Shown one piece after another: positions 51,792 to 61,742 of a stretch of 64,000 nt of DNA. Position numbers and translations under genes: made by a program. The stretch is taken from the NCBI GenBank assembly GCA_017483605.1, contig JAFUWG010000010.1, positions 1 to 64,000 of the forward strand, read 5' to 3'. This DNA is from Bacteroidaceae bacterium (lineage in GTDB: Bacteria; Bacteroidota; Bacteroidia; Bacteroidales; Bacteroidaceae). The notes under the pieces were generated by a model. It saw only the letters and a list, made by a program, of their open reading frames with translations, was not told the DNA's origin and did not search any database. The first letter of the stretch is position 1. Each line of letters opens with the position of its first letter.

Positions 51792-53756
51792 TTACTTCTG
51801 CCAAGTCACCTTGCCCTGCTTGATGACGTAGCCGCGGTAACTGCCATCGACACGCTGACCAGAGAGGTTGTAAACGTTGCCGCCCTTGGCTGCCGACGCT
51901 GCGGAAAGTGCGGCGATGGCATCGGGAGCGTCTTCTGGCACCACGGTGATGTTATAGACATAATACTTGCCGTTGTAGCCAATGGCGAGACGGATGCGGT
52001 ACTGAGCATCGGCAGCAAGGTCTTGCCAAGCCTCCACATAGAAGCCACCTTCTTCGGCGCTGTAGGAAAGTTGATAGATGGCACTTGCGGCACCCTCTTC
52101 GGTGTCGATGTTGCAGGTCTTGCCGTCGGCATCAAATGCGTAGCCTTCGCCTGTGAAGTTCACTTGGCCGAAGATGGTTGCAAACGATGGAACCACCCAT
52201 TGTGCATCCTCGGGCAACTCCGTCTCTTCGATGCCCAGGGCGGTGAGGGCAGGTGTGATGTCCACCGGTGTCAGCACACCGTCGTAGCCAGCCACGAGGG
52301 TCACGTCTTCTTCACCCACCACGGTGTTCTCCACGATTTCCGTCACGAAGTCGATGCGATACTTCACCGTGTAGTAGTAGCCGTTGGCTTCGTTCACATA
52401 GTAGAACTCGCCCTCATAGGTCGTGCCTGGGTCATCAGCAAGAGGCACGTGTCCCCAGTTGCCAATCACACCATTGTTCACGTTCTCGAAGAAGTAAGCG
52501 TGATCCTGACCATACCAGCAGAAAGCGCCGTCGGCCGTCTTCCAGAAACCGTATGGCGTGGTGGTTGAGCAGTCCTTTGTCCAAGCACCTTCGGCTGTCT
52601 TGGCATAGAGGGTGAGTTCATCGCCCTGCTCGCACTCCGTCAGTTCGCAAGCACGCTCATAGTTCAGGTGCACATCGTAACCCACGCTCCAACTATTCTC
52701 GTTGGCAAGGCCTTGCAGATAGAGTTCTTCGTAGCCCTTCTCGATGAACTCGGAAGGAACTTCACGGTTAGGAATCACCTTCATAGTGACATTGATTTGC
52801 CACATCATGTCGTACCAGCCGACATATACCGTTCCGTGGCACTCTTCTGTGCCGTCGCCGTCAAACACGTCTGGCATCTGACCCACATTGAGCGAACCGT
52901 CTGAACGCAACTCGACAAACCACAGTTGTGCCCCTTCCTCGTAAGGAACCACCTTGCCGTCCATCGTCATCCAGAAGCCTGCCGTGGCGGTGAAGTTAGG
53001 ATTCAGATAACCGTCGTCGTCCAGATAGAAGAAATGGAGGTCGCCAGCACCGCAACCGAGGGAATCGAGTGCCTCGGAGAGATTCCAATTGACCGTTCTG
53101 CCGTTCCAGCCGTTGCCCACCTGATTGTTGGTGTACACATCGCTTTCGCCATAGACAGTACACTCCTCCAATGGACGCATCGCCTGACCGATAATCTCCA
53201 CATCTATATTGTACAGGATGGCATCTTCGCCAATGACAGCATAGAGTTGAGAGTGTGCCTTCTGACCCACTTCGGCTCCGTAGTAGGGTGCGAGCCACAA
53301 CCAGAAGATGCCATCTTCGGTCAACTCCACATCGCCGCCTGTCCAACCCCAACTATCTGCTGTCCACGAACCAGCCACGAAAGTGGTCTTGGCATCATCA
53401 GCAAACACAAGAGGCCACCAACCCATTTCGCCCAGTGGCTGCAACTCGTCTGCCACAAAGAAATCTTCGGCTGTCTCGGAGTTATCGTATTTCCACAGAT
53501 ACAGCACGTTGCCCAAATTGGCAGACGCATCGGCGATGCTGACTCCTGCCTGTTCGAGCAATGGATTGACATCAATCTCAATCCAACCACCCTCGGTGGT
53601 CGTCATCTGATAATCTATCTGAACGGTATTGATGATGTTCAGATTCTTGTAGTTGGTCGTCGGTGTAGGCAGTTGTGCCTTTGCCAACAAACTGAATGAT
53701 GCCATGCACAGGATCATGGCAATGAGCATTGAGGCTCTTGAAGTAAAGATTTTCAT
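51792..53756 (-). CDS. Large secreted protein with DUF4859-like repeats
   Basis: A 654-aa exported protein (signal peptide ending LLAKAQ). It has about three to four related beta-rich domains of about 150 residues, each mixing Trp/Gly/Tyr blocks such as GWTGGDVELTEDGIFWLW and GFWKTADGAFCWYGQ, which resemble DUF4859 carbohydrate-related modules (pattern match, not certain). The C-terminus VYNLSGQRVDGSYRGYVIKQG is a common Bacteroidales end motif. It could be a surface glycan-binding protein. It starts 30 nt after the next gene upstream and may be cotranscribed. Confidence 0.62.
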   Translation of the reverse strand: MKIFTSRASMLIAMILCMASFSLLAKAQLPTPTTNYKNLNIINTVQIDYQMTTTEGGWIEIDVNPLLEQAGVSIADASANLGNVLYLWKYDNSETAEDFFVADELQPLGEMGWWPLVFADDAKTTFVAGSWTADSWGWTGGDVELTEDGIFWLWLAPYYGAEVGQKAHSQLYAVIGEDAILYNIDVEIIGQAMRPLEECTVYGESDVYTNNQVGNGWNGRTVNWNLSEALDSLGCGAGDLHFFYLDDDGYLNPNFTATAGFWMTMDGKVVPYEEGAQLWFVELRSDGSLNVGQMPDVFDGDGTEECHGTVYVGWYDMMWQINVTMKVIPNREVPSEFIEKGYEELYLQGLANENSWSVGYDVHLNYERACELTECEQGDELTLYAKTAEGAWTKDCSTTTPYGFWKTADGAFCWYGQDHAYFFENVNNGVIGNWGHVPLADDPGTTYEGEFYYVNEANGYYYTVKYRIDFVTEIVENTVVGEEDVTLVAGYDGVLTPVDITPALTALGIEETELPEDAQWVVPSFATIFGQVNFTGEGYAFDADGKTCNIDTEEGAASAIYQLSYSAEEGGFYVEAWQDLAADAQYRIRLAIGYNGKYYVYNITVVPEDAPDAIAALSAASAAKGGNVYNLSGQRVDGSYRGYVIKQGKVTWQK

Positions 53757-53785
53757 GTTAAAATGGTTTTAGATATTGTTAGTTA

Positions 53786-54736
53786 TCAGTTTGATTCTTC
53801 CAGCAGTTCCTTGATGAGAGCGGTGAAATAGGGCTGCATCTGCTTGTAAGAGAAGGTGACCGACGGCATACCCATCGCGTAGGGACCAATCTCGTAGGCA
53901 CCATAGGCAAAGTCCACACCCTCATCTGTCAGAGTTGCCCCATCGCTTGGGAAGTCTATCTCTTCGTTCATTTCTTCGCCGTAGCCTTGTCCTATCAAGT
54001 CCTTCCTAATCATCTTGAGCACAACGGGTTGGCTTTCGGGCTTGATGATGTCGTCCAATGTCAACTGACGCAGGTGCTTCAGGTCGAATGTCGTCGCATA
54101 GCCAAACGGCATCGGGTGTACACCACAGGCGGCATACTCTGACCCACCAATGCGGATGACCAAGAGGCCCTTGGTACACTTCTGCACATTGACTTCCTTA
54201 TAGTAAGAGTCGCCCGACTCGAAGGGCCAAACGATGTCGTCTTCATCTTGATCGTCCAGGTGGATATTGCCCAACATACGACAGCCTCCGCCTTTGATCT
54301 TGAATGCCGAATGCACATCGGTGACACCTTCCGCCTTCAGTTCGGCATATTTGTTGGCCACCTTTTCCACCGTGACGGGTGCCTCAACAGACTCTTCTGC
54401 CGCATCGATGGTCAGCCACTGGTTGATGAACTTCACCACCTCGGCAGGACCTGCCACCGCCTGAAGCGTATGGACGGTGTAGTCGCAGGTCATCTTGCCT
54501 ATCCTGTAGCCACTTCCGTCTCCTTCATTACTATCTGCCTGAATTTTCGCCTTGTAAGAGGACGAATCGGCCAGTTCGACCGATTCAAACTTGAGAACCG
54601 CAGCCGTGGTATCTACCTGCACGGTTGCAGATTCGCCGTCACCCTCCGCACCGGAGGCTGCCCCACCCTTGTTTCCTGTACACGCCATCAGGCTCAGCAG
54701 CATCAGGGTCATTGCTGTGGTTTGTAAACGTATCAT
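53786..54736 (-). CDS. RsiV/DUF3298-type lipoprotein
   Basis: A 316-aa lipoprotein (lipobox LMAC) with a Gly/Ser/Glu-rich linker (20-45) and a C-terminal DUF3298 domain (about 215-316) ending VDFAYGAYEIGPYAMGMPSV, the region related to the lysozyme-binding domain of RsiV. No transmembrane anti-sigma part is present. The promoter is at 54767-54774. Ligand unknown. Confidence 0.75.
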   Translation of the reverse strand: MIRLQTTAMTLMLLSLMACTGNKGGAASGAEGDGESATVQVDTTAAVLKFESVELADSSSYKAKIQADSNEGDGSGYRIGKMTCDYTVHTLQAVAGPAEVVKFINQWLTIDAAEESVEAPVTVEKVANKYAELKAEGVTDVHSAFKIKGGGCRMLGNIHLDDQDEDDIVWPFESGDSYYKEVNVQKCTKGLLVIRIGGSEYAACGVHPMPFGYATTFDLKHLRQLTLDDIIKPESQPVVLKMIRKDLIGQGYGEEMNEEIDFPSDGATLTDEGVDFAYGAYEIGPYAMGMPSVTFSYKQMQPYFTALIKELLEESN

Positions 54737-54766
54737 ACTATGTGATGGTTAAATACTACTTTGTGG

Positions 54767-54774
54767 CAAAGTTA
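54767..54774 (-). promoter_or_regulatory. -7 element of the DUF3298 gene
   Basis: TAACTTTG followed by C on the minus strand, about 27 nt before the start at 54736. Confidence 0.5.
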
Positions 54775-54941
54775 ACCATTCCTTTTCAATCTACCTAACA
54801 ATCCCCGCTCATTTTCACCGATTCAGCAACAAATTGCCTCGTTCATTCTCCATTTTTACACCACGAGGGAAAGTTTGAGGAGGTCTCCCCTTATTCCAAA
54901 TGTTAAAAAACGAAGAAAAGAATAAATAATTCACAAAATAA

Positions 54942-54973
54942 TTTGGTTTATAAAATAAACTTCTTTAACTTTG
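54942..54973 (+). promoter_or_regulatory. Promoter of the membrane protein/regulator operon
   Basis: TTTG (54942-54945), 20 bp, then TAACTTTG (54966-54973) followed by C. The leader of about 150 nt contains the hairpin at 54993-55032. Confidence 0.7.
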
Positions 54974-54992
54974 CATCGTGATTCGAACACAA

Positions 54993-55032
54993 CCGCCCTC
55001 CCATTCCCTTTCTGCAGGAGGGTTTGGGGCGG
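54993..55032. repeat. GC-rich hairpin in a leader
   Basis: CCGCCC/GGGCGG outer and CCTCCC/GGAGGG inner pairing around a short loop. Its CCCTCCC...GGAGGG make-up recalls the element inserted at 45268. It lies in the 5' leader of the gene at 55129. Confidence 0.5.
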
Positions 55033-55128
55033 CAAGAGAGCAGTAAAAGAAGTTCAAAAATCGGGTCGGGTGTGTCCTATATATAAATAATGTGTAAGGA
55101 CAGCCCTACCCAAAACAGAATCAAAACA

Positions 55129-55809
55129 ATGGAAGAAAAGAAACATTTGACTGCAGAGCGCAGTCTTGAAATCATTACAGAACAGATTGAGCAAAGCCGC
55201 AAAGCCGTGGCTAAGGACACAGGACTTTCGCTCTACATTGCAGGACTGTGTACAATGGGCATGGCAATCCTCATAGGTATTTGCATCTTCTTCACGGTCA
55301 ATACGACCTACTATCTACTCTACGTTTCGCTGCCACTTGTCATCTATGGTGTTGACCGCTATGTAAAAAGAAACATTCCAAAAGTGCCAGAAAATTTTGT
55401 TGGCACGATGGTCAATAGGACTTGGCTGACATTCGGCATCTTTACAGTATCATTCTTTGTGTTTGCCAATCTTTATCATTTCCTAATGAGTCACACGGAA
55501 AGTCCTGAAATATATTCACGCCTGATGATTCATCCGTTCCGTATCATACTCCTGCTGATGGGCATGGCAATCACCATCAATGGCTATACATTGAAGAGCC
55601 GTTGGATGGTTGCCTGTGGCATTATCGGTGGTATCGGTGGCTTTATCTGGGAGTCGTTCTACGTGACGCAGACGCTGGTGGGTTGGCTTGGTTCTTACAC
55701 CAACAGTAACTACTGTGGAATCACCTTTGGTATCATTCCTGGTATCATCGTTGCAATCTTTGCTTTCATCGGTTTGACGCTCCCTGGTATGATGCTCAAA
55801 AACAAATAG
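55129..55809 (+). CDS. Multi-pass membrane protein beside a wHTH regulator
   Basis: A 226-aa protein with about six membrane helices in three pairs and a charged N-terminus (MEEKKHLTAERSLEIITEQI). An upstream ATG at 55090 would add 13 residues without improving the start. It is followed 3 nt later by its likely regulator. This membrane protein/wHTH pair recurs in Bacteroidales, but no function is established. Confidence 0.68.
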   Translation: MEEKKHLTAERSLEIITEQIEQSRKAVAKDTGLSLYIAGLCTMGMAILIGICIFFTVNTTYYLLYVSLPLVIYGVDRYVKRNIPKVPENFVGTMVNRTWLTFGIFTVSFFVFANLYHFLMSHTESPEIYSRLMIHPFRIILLLMGMAITINGYTLKSRWMVACGIIGGIGGFIWESFYVTQTLVGWLGSYTNSNYCGITFGIIPGIIVAIFAFIGLTLPGMMLKNK

Positions 55810-55812
55810 CCT

Positions 55813-56103
55813 ATGTTCCAGCCATTAGACCCATTGTTGCACTCAGAACTGCGCCTCGCGATTGTCTCCCTGCTCATCAGTGTGGAGGAAGCCGAATTTC
55901 CCTACATCAAAGAGCAGACGGGTGCCACGGCTGGCAACTTGAGCGTGCAACTCGACAAACTCTCCACGGCTGGCTACATCGACGTGGAGAAGACCTTCAA
56001 AGGCAAGAAACCCTGCACCCTCTGCCGCATGACCGACAAGGGGCGTGAAGCCTTCGAAGCCTACGTGGAAGCGTTGAAAAGTTACCTTGTTGTGAAGAAT
56101 TGA
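55813..56103 (+). CDS. Winged-helix transcriptional regulator (HTH_34 type)
   Basis: A 96-aa MarR-like wHTH protein. The recognition region reads ATAGNLSVQLDKLSTAGYIDVEK and the wing KGKKPCTLCRMTDKGREAFE. The paired cysteines in PCTLC are unusual and might sense redox state or metal (speculation). It is cotranscribed with the membrane protein upstream. Confidence 0.85.
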   Translation: MFQPLDPLLHSELRLAIVSLLISVEEAEFPYIKEQTGATAGNLSVQLDKLSTAGYIDVEKTFKGKKPCTLCRMTDKGREAFEAYVEALKSYLVVKN

Positions 56104-56114
56104 AAAATTAAAAA

Positions 56115-56192
56115 ATTGAAGGATTGAAGTTGCCATGCGGAGAGTGCACCAAACTTCAATCCTTCAATCCTTCAATTCTTCAATCCTTCAAT
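56115..56192. terminator. 8-bp-period inverted repeat between convergent genes
   Basis: ATTGAAG occurs at 56115 and 56123; its complement CTTCAAT follows at 56154, 56162, 56170, 56178 and 56186, exactly 8 bp apart. The arms can pair in several registers and probably end both converging transcripts. Confidence 0.78.
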
Positions 56193-57089
56193 TCATTCTT
56201 CCACCTCGCCAAAATACCGCGTTTCTGCCAATTTCAGCAGATACTGCCCATACTGGTTCTTAATCATCGGCTGAGCCAACTCACGCAGTTTCTGGGTCGT
56301 AATCCAACCTTGACGATAGGCGATACCTTCGAGACAGGCGATTTTGAGACCCGTGCGTTTCTCCAGTACCTCGATGAAAGTGGAAGCCTCAGAAAGTGAA
56401 TCGTGCGTACCCGTGTCGAGCCAAGCAAAGCCACGACCGAGCAGTTGCACCTTCAGGTTCTTCTCCTTGAGGAACTCCTGATTGACCGTGGTGATTTCCA
56501 ACTCGCCACGTGGTGAGGGCTTGATGTGCTTCGCCACTTCCACCACCTTGTTGGGGTAGAAATAAAGACCGACCACAGCATAATTGCTCTTTGGCTCCTT
56601 CGGCTTCTCTTCGATGCTGAGGCAGTTGCCATCCTTGTCGAATTCAGCCACGCCGTAACGCTCGGGGTCTTGCACCCAATAGCCAAACACACTTGCCTTA
56701 CCCTGTGCGGCGTTTGCCACACACTCCTTCAGCATCCCTGAGAAGCCACGCCCGTGGAAAATGTTATCGCCCAACACGAGGCACACATCATCGTTGCCCA
56801 CAAACTTCTCGCCAATGATGAACGCCTGTGCCAATCCATCAGGCGAAGGCTGTTCGGCATACTCGAAGTGAACCCCGTAGTCGCTGCCGTCACCTAAGAG
56901 CCGCTTGAACCCCGGCAAATCGTAGGGTGTAGAAATGATGAGAATCTCACGGATGCCTGCCAGCATCAGCACGGAGATAGGATAATAAACCATCGGCTTG
57001 TCAAAAATGGGGATGAGTTGCTTGCTCACGCCCTTGGTGATGGGATAAAGCCGTGTACCCGAACCACCTGCCAGAACTATTCCTTTCAT
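56193..57089 (-). CDS. rfbA: Glucose-1-phosphate thymidylyltransferase
   Basis: First enzyme of dTDP-rhamnose synthesis. The N-terminal signature [35 protein letters not shown] and LGDNIFHG are conserved. The 298-aa length is normal. It stands alone; rfbB, rfbC and rfbD are not in the window. Confidence 0.95.
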   Translation of the reverse strand: MKGIVLAGGSGTRLYPITKGVSKQLIPIFDKPMVYYPISVLMLAGIREILIISTPYDLPGFKRLLGDGSDYGVHFEYAEQPSPDGLAQAFIIGEKFVGNDDVCLVLGDNIFHGRGFSGMLKECVANAAQGKASVFGYWVQDPERYGVAEFDKDGNCLSIEEKPKEPKSNYAVVGLYFYPNKVVEVAKHIKPSPRGELEITTVNQEFLKEKNLKVQLLGRGFAWLDTGTHDSLSEASTFIEVLEKRTGLKIACLEGIAYRQGWITTQKLRELAQPMIKNQYGQYLLKLAETRYFGEVEE

Positions 57090-57166
57090 TGCTTTTTGAG
57101 AGATTACAATTTGTCGCTACAAAGGTCGCATTTTCTTTTGTATTGAACAAGAAAAATCGACAAAAG

Positions 57167-57198
57167 TTGGGCTTTTCGGGAAAAAAGTCGTACCTTTG
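57167..57198 (+). promoter_or_regulatory. Promoter of the RND efflux operon
   Basis: TTG (57167-57169), 21 bp, then TACCTTTG (57191-57198) followed by C. The leader to 57347 is about 145 nt. No operator can be named. Confidence 0.65.
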
Positions 57199-57346
57199 CA
57201 ACGAATCTCAGACAGAGATTTCTCTCTGTCGTACAATTGGTTCTGTTGGTAGGCATTACTCCATTTTTTAGGATTATGTGACATCGGTGAGATAATGCTC
57301 TAGAGACACTAATCACACATTATTTATTATTATACAAAACAACTCA

Positions 57347-58474
57347 ATGGGAAAAAAGATTCTTTTTAACCACTGTGTCTGTGTGGCTATGATGGTAGCC
57401 GCCATGACTGTGACCGCTTGCTCGTCGAAGGGTGACAGCAAGGGGGATGTTGCCCAGCAGGGGCAGAGTGCGTATCAGTTTATGAAAGTGAAGAAGGGCG
57501 ACCGAACGCTCAACCTGTCGTACAGTGCCACGATTCGTGGTAAGCAGGATGTGGCGATTATGCCACAAGTGGGGGGAACCATCACGAAGGTGTGCGTGAC
57601 GGAGGGTCAGCAAGTGCGAGCAGGACAGACGCTGTTCATCATCGACCAAGTGCCGTTCCAAGCCGCTCTCCGCACAGCCGAAGCGAATGTTCAGGCAGCC
57701 AAGGCACAACTGGCAACGGCAAAACTGAACTATGACTCGCAAAAAGAACTGTTCAACCAACAGGTGGTGAGCCAACACACGCTCTCCACAGCCGAAAACG
57801 GCTATCTGACCGCTCAGGCAGGATTGGCTCAGGCAGAAGCAGCATTGGTGAATGCCCGCAACTCACTCAGTTACACGATGGTGAAAGCACCAGCCAATGG
57901 ACAGGTGGGCAACCTTCCATACAGGACGGGCGACCTGGTGAGCCCACAAATTCCCACACCACTGACAACCGTCAGCGACAACTCGGAAATGTGGGTGTAT
58001 TTCTCGATGACTGAGAATCAGTTCCTCAACTTCACTCGCGAATACGGCTCGATGAGTGCGGCAGCCAGCCAGATGCCAGCGGTAAGTTTGCTGCTAAAGG
58101 ATGGCTCGACGTATGAAGAGACGGGAAAGATTGAAAGCGTGAGTGCTGTGATTGACCGCTCAACAGGAACCGTGACTTGCAAGGCGGTCTTCCCCAATCC
58201 CAATGGTTTGCTCCACTCGGGATTGAGCGGCACGGTGCAGATTCCGACGCTCTATAAAGACGTCGTGATTGTGCCACAAAGTGCTACCGTAAGCCAGCAG
58301 GACAAGTATCTTGTCTATCAAGTGGGCAAGGACGGCATGGCTGAGGGTACGCTCGTGGAAGTTGCCCCCATCAATGACGGCAAAGAGTTTATCGTGACGA
58401 AAGGACTGAAAGAAGGGGATGAAATCCTTGCCACAGGTGCAGGATTGGTGCGTCCTGGAACTAAACTGAAGTAA
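57347..58474 (+). CDS. RND efflux membrane-fusion protein (AcrA type)
   Basis: Periplasmic adaptor lipoprotein (lipobox VTAC) linking the inner-membrane pump to the outer-membrane channel. The order is lipoyl half (VGGTITKVCVTEGQQVRAGQ), alpha-hairpin (AKLNYDSQKELFNQQVVSQH), second lipoyl half (YTMVKAPANGQVGNL), beta-barrel and membrane-proximal domain. The 375-aa length is normal. First gene of the operon. Confidence 0.93.
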   Translation: MGKKILFNHCVCVAMMVAAMTVTACSSKGDSKGDVAQQGQSAYQFMKVKKGDRTLNLSYSATIRGKQDVAIMPQVGGTITKVCVTEGQQVRAGQTLFIIDQVPFQAALRTAEANVQAAKAQLATAKLNYDSQKELFNQQVVSQHTLSTAENGYLTAQAGLAQAEAALVNARNSLSYTMVKAPANGQVGNLPYRTGDLVSPQIPTPLTTVSDNSEMWVYFSMTENQFLNFTREYGSMSAAASQMPAVSLLLKDGSTYEETGKIESVSAVIDRSTGTVTCKAVFPNPNGLLHSGLSGTVQIPTLYKDVVIVPQSATVSQQDKYLVYQVGKDGMAEGTLVEVAPINDGKEFIVTKGLKEGDEILATGAGLVRPGTKLK

Positions 58475-58477
58475 AAC

Positions 58478-58503
58478 AACGAATGAAGCGAATTCAACGA
58501 ATG
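58478..58503. repeat. Single arm of the 9-bp CGAAT repeat
   Basis: CGAATG, CGAATT and CGAATG start at 58480, 58489 and 58498, preceded by AACAA. It is the same 9-bp motif as the arms at 31504 and 48908 but has no inverted partner here. It fills the spacer between the first two efflux genes. Confidence 0.65.
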
Positions 58504-58505
58504 AC

Positions 58506-61500
58506 ATGGGAAATAAAGGAAATATATTTATCAAGAGACCTGTGATGGCGGCTGCCATCTCGATTGCCATTCTGATGGTGGGTCTCATCTCGCTGTTCAC
58601 ACTGCCTGTGGAACAGTATCCTGACATTGCACCTCCATCGGTGTATGTGATGGCCACCTACACGGGTGCCGATGCTGATGCCGTGATGAACTCCGTCATC
58701 ATGCCGCTGGAGGAGAGCATCAACGGCGTGGAGAATATGGATTATATCACTTCCACCGCCTCCAACAACGGACAGGCAACCATCACCGTCTATTTCAAAC
58801 AGGGAACCGACCCCGACATGGCGGCTGTGAACACGCAGAACAAGGTGTCGGCGGCATTGGGTTTGCTGCCATCGGAAGTGACGCGCATTGGCGTGACCGT
58901 CATCAAACGTCAGAACTCAATGCTGCAAATCTGTGCGTTGACGAGTCCTGACGGCAGATACGACAATGCATTCCTCTCCAACTATCTGAACATCAACGTG
59001 GCTCCACGCATCCGACGCATTCAGGGCGTGGGCGAAGTGGTTGTGTTGGGCGACACCTACTCCATGCGTGTGTGGATGAAACCCAACCTGATGGCACAGT
59101 ATGGTTTGGAACCAGGACAGATTGCCGCTGCCATCAACGAACAGAACGTGGTGGCTCCAACGGGACAACTTGCAGAGAACACAGACAACACTTTCTTGTT
59201 GACCATGAAGTATAAGGGTCGTCTGAAGACGGTGCAGGAGTTTGAAGATATTGTCATCACGTCAAAACCCGACGGCAGTGTGCTCCGATTGGGCGATGTA
59301 GCACGTGTGGAACTCGGCTCGCTCAGTTACGGCTTCAACTCGCAGATTGACGGTCAGCCGGGTGTCACCTTCCTGACCATGCAGGTGGCTGGAGCGAATG
59401 CCACCGAGGTGAACGCCAACATCGACAAACTGAAGGAGGAGATGAAGGACGAACTGCCAGAAGGCGTGGAGTTTGCCACGATGATGACCACCAACGACTT
59501 CCTCTTTGCCTCTATCGAGAATGTGGTGTGGACGCTTATCATCGCCGTAGTGCTCGTGGTGCTGGTCGTTTACTTCTTCCTGCAAGACCTGAAGGCAACA
59601 CTCATTCCGTCCATCTCCATCATCTGCTCACTGGTCGGCACGTTCGCCTGTATGCAGATGGCTGGCTTTTCTATCAACCTCTTGTCGCTCTTCGCACTGG
59701 TGCTTGCCATCGGTACGGTGGTCGATAACTCCATCGTGGTGGTAGAGGCAGTGCAGTCGAAGTTCGACAGCGGCTATAAGAGCAGTTACCTCGCCACCAA
59801 GGATGCCATGTCGGATGTGACGATGGCGATTATCACTTGTACGCTCGTCTTCATGGCAGTGTTCATTCCCGTCTGCTTCATGGGCGGAACATCAGGCGAG
59901 TTCTACACCCAGTTCGGCATTACGATGGCAACTGCTGTGGGACTTTCGCTGGTCAACTCCCTGACCCTCTGCCCTGCCCTTTGTGCGGTGCTGATGCGAC
60001 CGACAAAATATGTGGGCAACAGCGATTCACTCCGCGAACAGTATGAAAAGCGGAACATCAATTACTGGACAAAGGTGGCATATCAAGCATCGTTCAATGC
60101 CACGATGAACCAATACAAGCGTTTCGTCAAAGCCATCTTCCGCCGCCCTGCCGTGGCATGGCTCGCCATTGCTGCAACGGCCGTGCTGTTGGTGTATCTG
60201 ATGACCACCACCAAGACTTCGCTCGTGCCACAAGAAGACCAAGGAACTATCATGGTGAATGTGGGCACTGCACCGGGTTCCACCCGTGCATCGACCGACA
60301 AGGTTATGACGCAGATTCGTGAAATCATTGCCAAACAACCCGAGGTGGAACGTCAGTCAACGGTGGCTGGATATGGCTTGATTTCGGGCGAAGGAACATC
60401 CTACGGTATGGCGATTGTACGTCTGAAGCATTGGGACGAACGACCAGGCAAGGAACACACCGCCGATGCCGTGATGGGACGACTGATGGCTGAGTTCAGT
60501 CAAATCAAGGAGGCGGACATCTTCTGCTTCCAACCCGCCATGATTCCAGGTTACGGAACGGGTAATGCGATTGAACTCTATCTGCAAGACCGCAAGGGTG
60601 GCGAACGCAGCGACCTTTACGCCTTGACCATGCAGTTCCTCGGAGCCTTGAACCAACGTCCTGAGATTGCCGTGGCATACACTTCGTTTGCCATGAATTT
60701 CCCTCAGTACAATGTGGACGTGGATGCCGCAGAATGTAAGCGTGCGGGCATTTCGCCACAGTCGGTACTGGACGTGATTGGTGCCTATTGCGGTGGTGCT
60801 TACATCAGCAACTACAACCAGTTCGGCAAGGTGTATCGCGTGATGATTCAGGCAGCACCCGAGTATCGTCTGGACGAGCACGCTTTGGACAACATGTTTG
60901 TGCATTCGGGAGCAGCGATGGCACCCGTGAGTCAGTTTGCCAAACTCGTGCCTTCGCAGGGTGCAGAGGTTTCGACCCGTTTCAACCTCTATTCGAGCAT
61001 CCAAGCCAACGTCACACCAGCCGAGGGTTATTCGACAGGTGAAGCACAGAAGGCGATTGCAGAAGTGGCGGCACAGGTGTTACCACAAGGGTATTCTTAT
61101 GAGTACGGCGGCATGTCACGCGAGGAAGCGAAGTCGGCAGACAGCAACATGACGGTGTTCATCTATGCCGTTGCCGTGTTCCTGATTTACCTGATTCTCT
61201 GCTGCCTCTACGAGTCGTGGTTTGTGCCATTGGCAGTCATCCTCTCCGTACCGTTCGGCTTGATGGGTTCGTTCCTGTTTGCCCGTTTCTTCGGATTGGA
61301 GAATAACATCTATCTCCAGACAGGTGTCATCATGCTCATCGGCTTGCTCTCCAAGACCGCCATCCTCATCACCGAGTTTGCCCTCGACCGTCGTCGTAAG
61401 GGCATGAGCATCCAAGACGCCGCTTTCGTAGCCGCACAAGACCGTTTGCGTCCTATCCTCATGACGGTGCTCACGCTTATCTTTGGTATGATTCCGTTGA

Positions 61501-61742
61501 TGTTTGCTACAGGTGCAGGTGCCAATGGTAACTCTTCGCTCGGCATTGGCGTGGTGGGCGGTTCTTTCATCGGCACCATCGCCCTGCTCTTCGTCGTGCC
61601 TGTGCTCTTCATCGTGTTCGAGACGATTCAGGAGAAGTTCCGCAAGCCTCAACCCCTCATCGCCGATGCCGCCATGCAGGAAAAGAAAGAGCAGGTGCTC
61701 GCCGAAATGTCTGCATTTAATCCTAAAAATCAAGAAGAATGA
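58506..61742 (+). CDS. RND multidrug efflux transporter (AcrB type)
   Basis: Inner-membrane proton-driven pump of the HAE1 family, 1078 aa, with twelve membrane helices and two large periplasmic loops. The start IFIKRPVMAAAISIAI, the helix-4 region with LVLAIGTVVDNSIVVVEAV carrying proton-relay acids, and GLLSKTAILITEFA in helix 10 are typical. The C-terminal tail of about 30 residues is charged. The next gene overlaps by 4 nt. Confidence 0.95.
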   Translation: MGNKGNIFIKRPVMAAAISIAILMVGLISLFTLPVEQYPDIAPPSVYVMATYTGADADAVMNSVIMPLEESINGVENMDYITSTASNNGQATITVYFKQGTDPDMAAVNTQNKVSAALGLLPSEVTRIGVTVIKRQNSMLQICALTSPDGRYDNAFLSNYLNINVAPRIRRIQGVGEVVVLGDTYSMRVWMKPNLMAQYGLEPGQIAAAINEQNVVAPTGQLAENTDNTFLLTMKYKGRLKTVQEFEDIVITSKPDGSVLRLGDVARVELGSLSYGFNSQIDGQPGVTFLTMQVAGANATEVNANIDKLKEEMKDELPEGVEFATMMTTNDFLFASIENVVWTLIIAVVLVVLVVYFFLQDLKATLIPSISIICSLVGTFACMQMAGFSINLLSLFALVLAIGTVVDNSIVVVEAVQSKFDSGYKSSYLATKDAMSDVTMAIITCTLVFMAVFIPVCFMGGTSGEFYTQFGITMATAVGLSLVNSLTLCPALCAVLMRPTKYVGNSDSLREQYEKRNINYWTKVAYQASFNATMNQYKRFVKAIFRRPAVAWLAIAATAVLLVYLMTTTKTSLVPQEDQGTIMVNVGTAPGSTRASTDKVMTQIREIIAKQPEVERQSTVAGYGLISGEGTSYGMAIVRLKHWDERPGKEHTADAVMGRLMAEFSQIKEADIFCFQPAMIPGYGTGNAIELYLQDRKGGERSDLYALTMQFLGALNQRPEIAVAYTSFAMNFPQYNVDVDAAECKRAGISPQSVLDVIGAYCGGAYISNYNQFGKVYRVMIQAAPEYRLDEHALDNMFVHSGAAMAPVSQFAKLVPSQGAEVSTRFNLYSSIQANVTPAEGYSTGEAQKAIAEVAAQVLPQGYSYEYGGMSREEAKSADSNMTVFIYAVAVFLIYLILCCLYESWFVPLAVILSVPFGLMGSFLFARFFGLENNIYLQTGVIMLIGLLSKTAILITEFALDRRRKGMSIQDAAFVAAQDRLRPILMTVLTLIFGMIPLMFATGAGANGNSSLGIGVVGGSFIGTIALLFVVPVLFIVFETIQEKFRKPQPLIADAAMQEKKEQVLAEMSAFNPKNQEE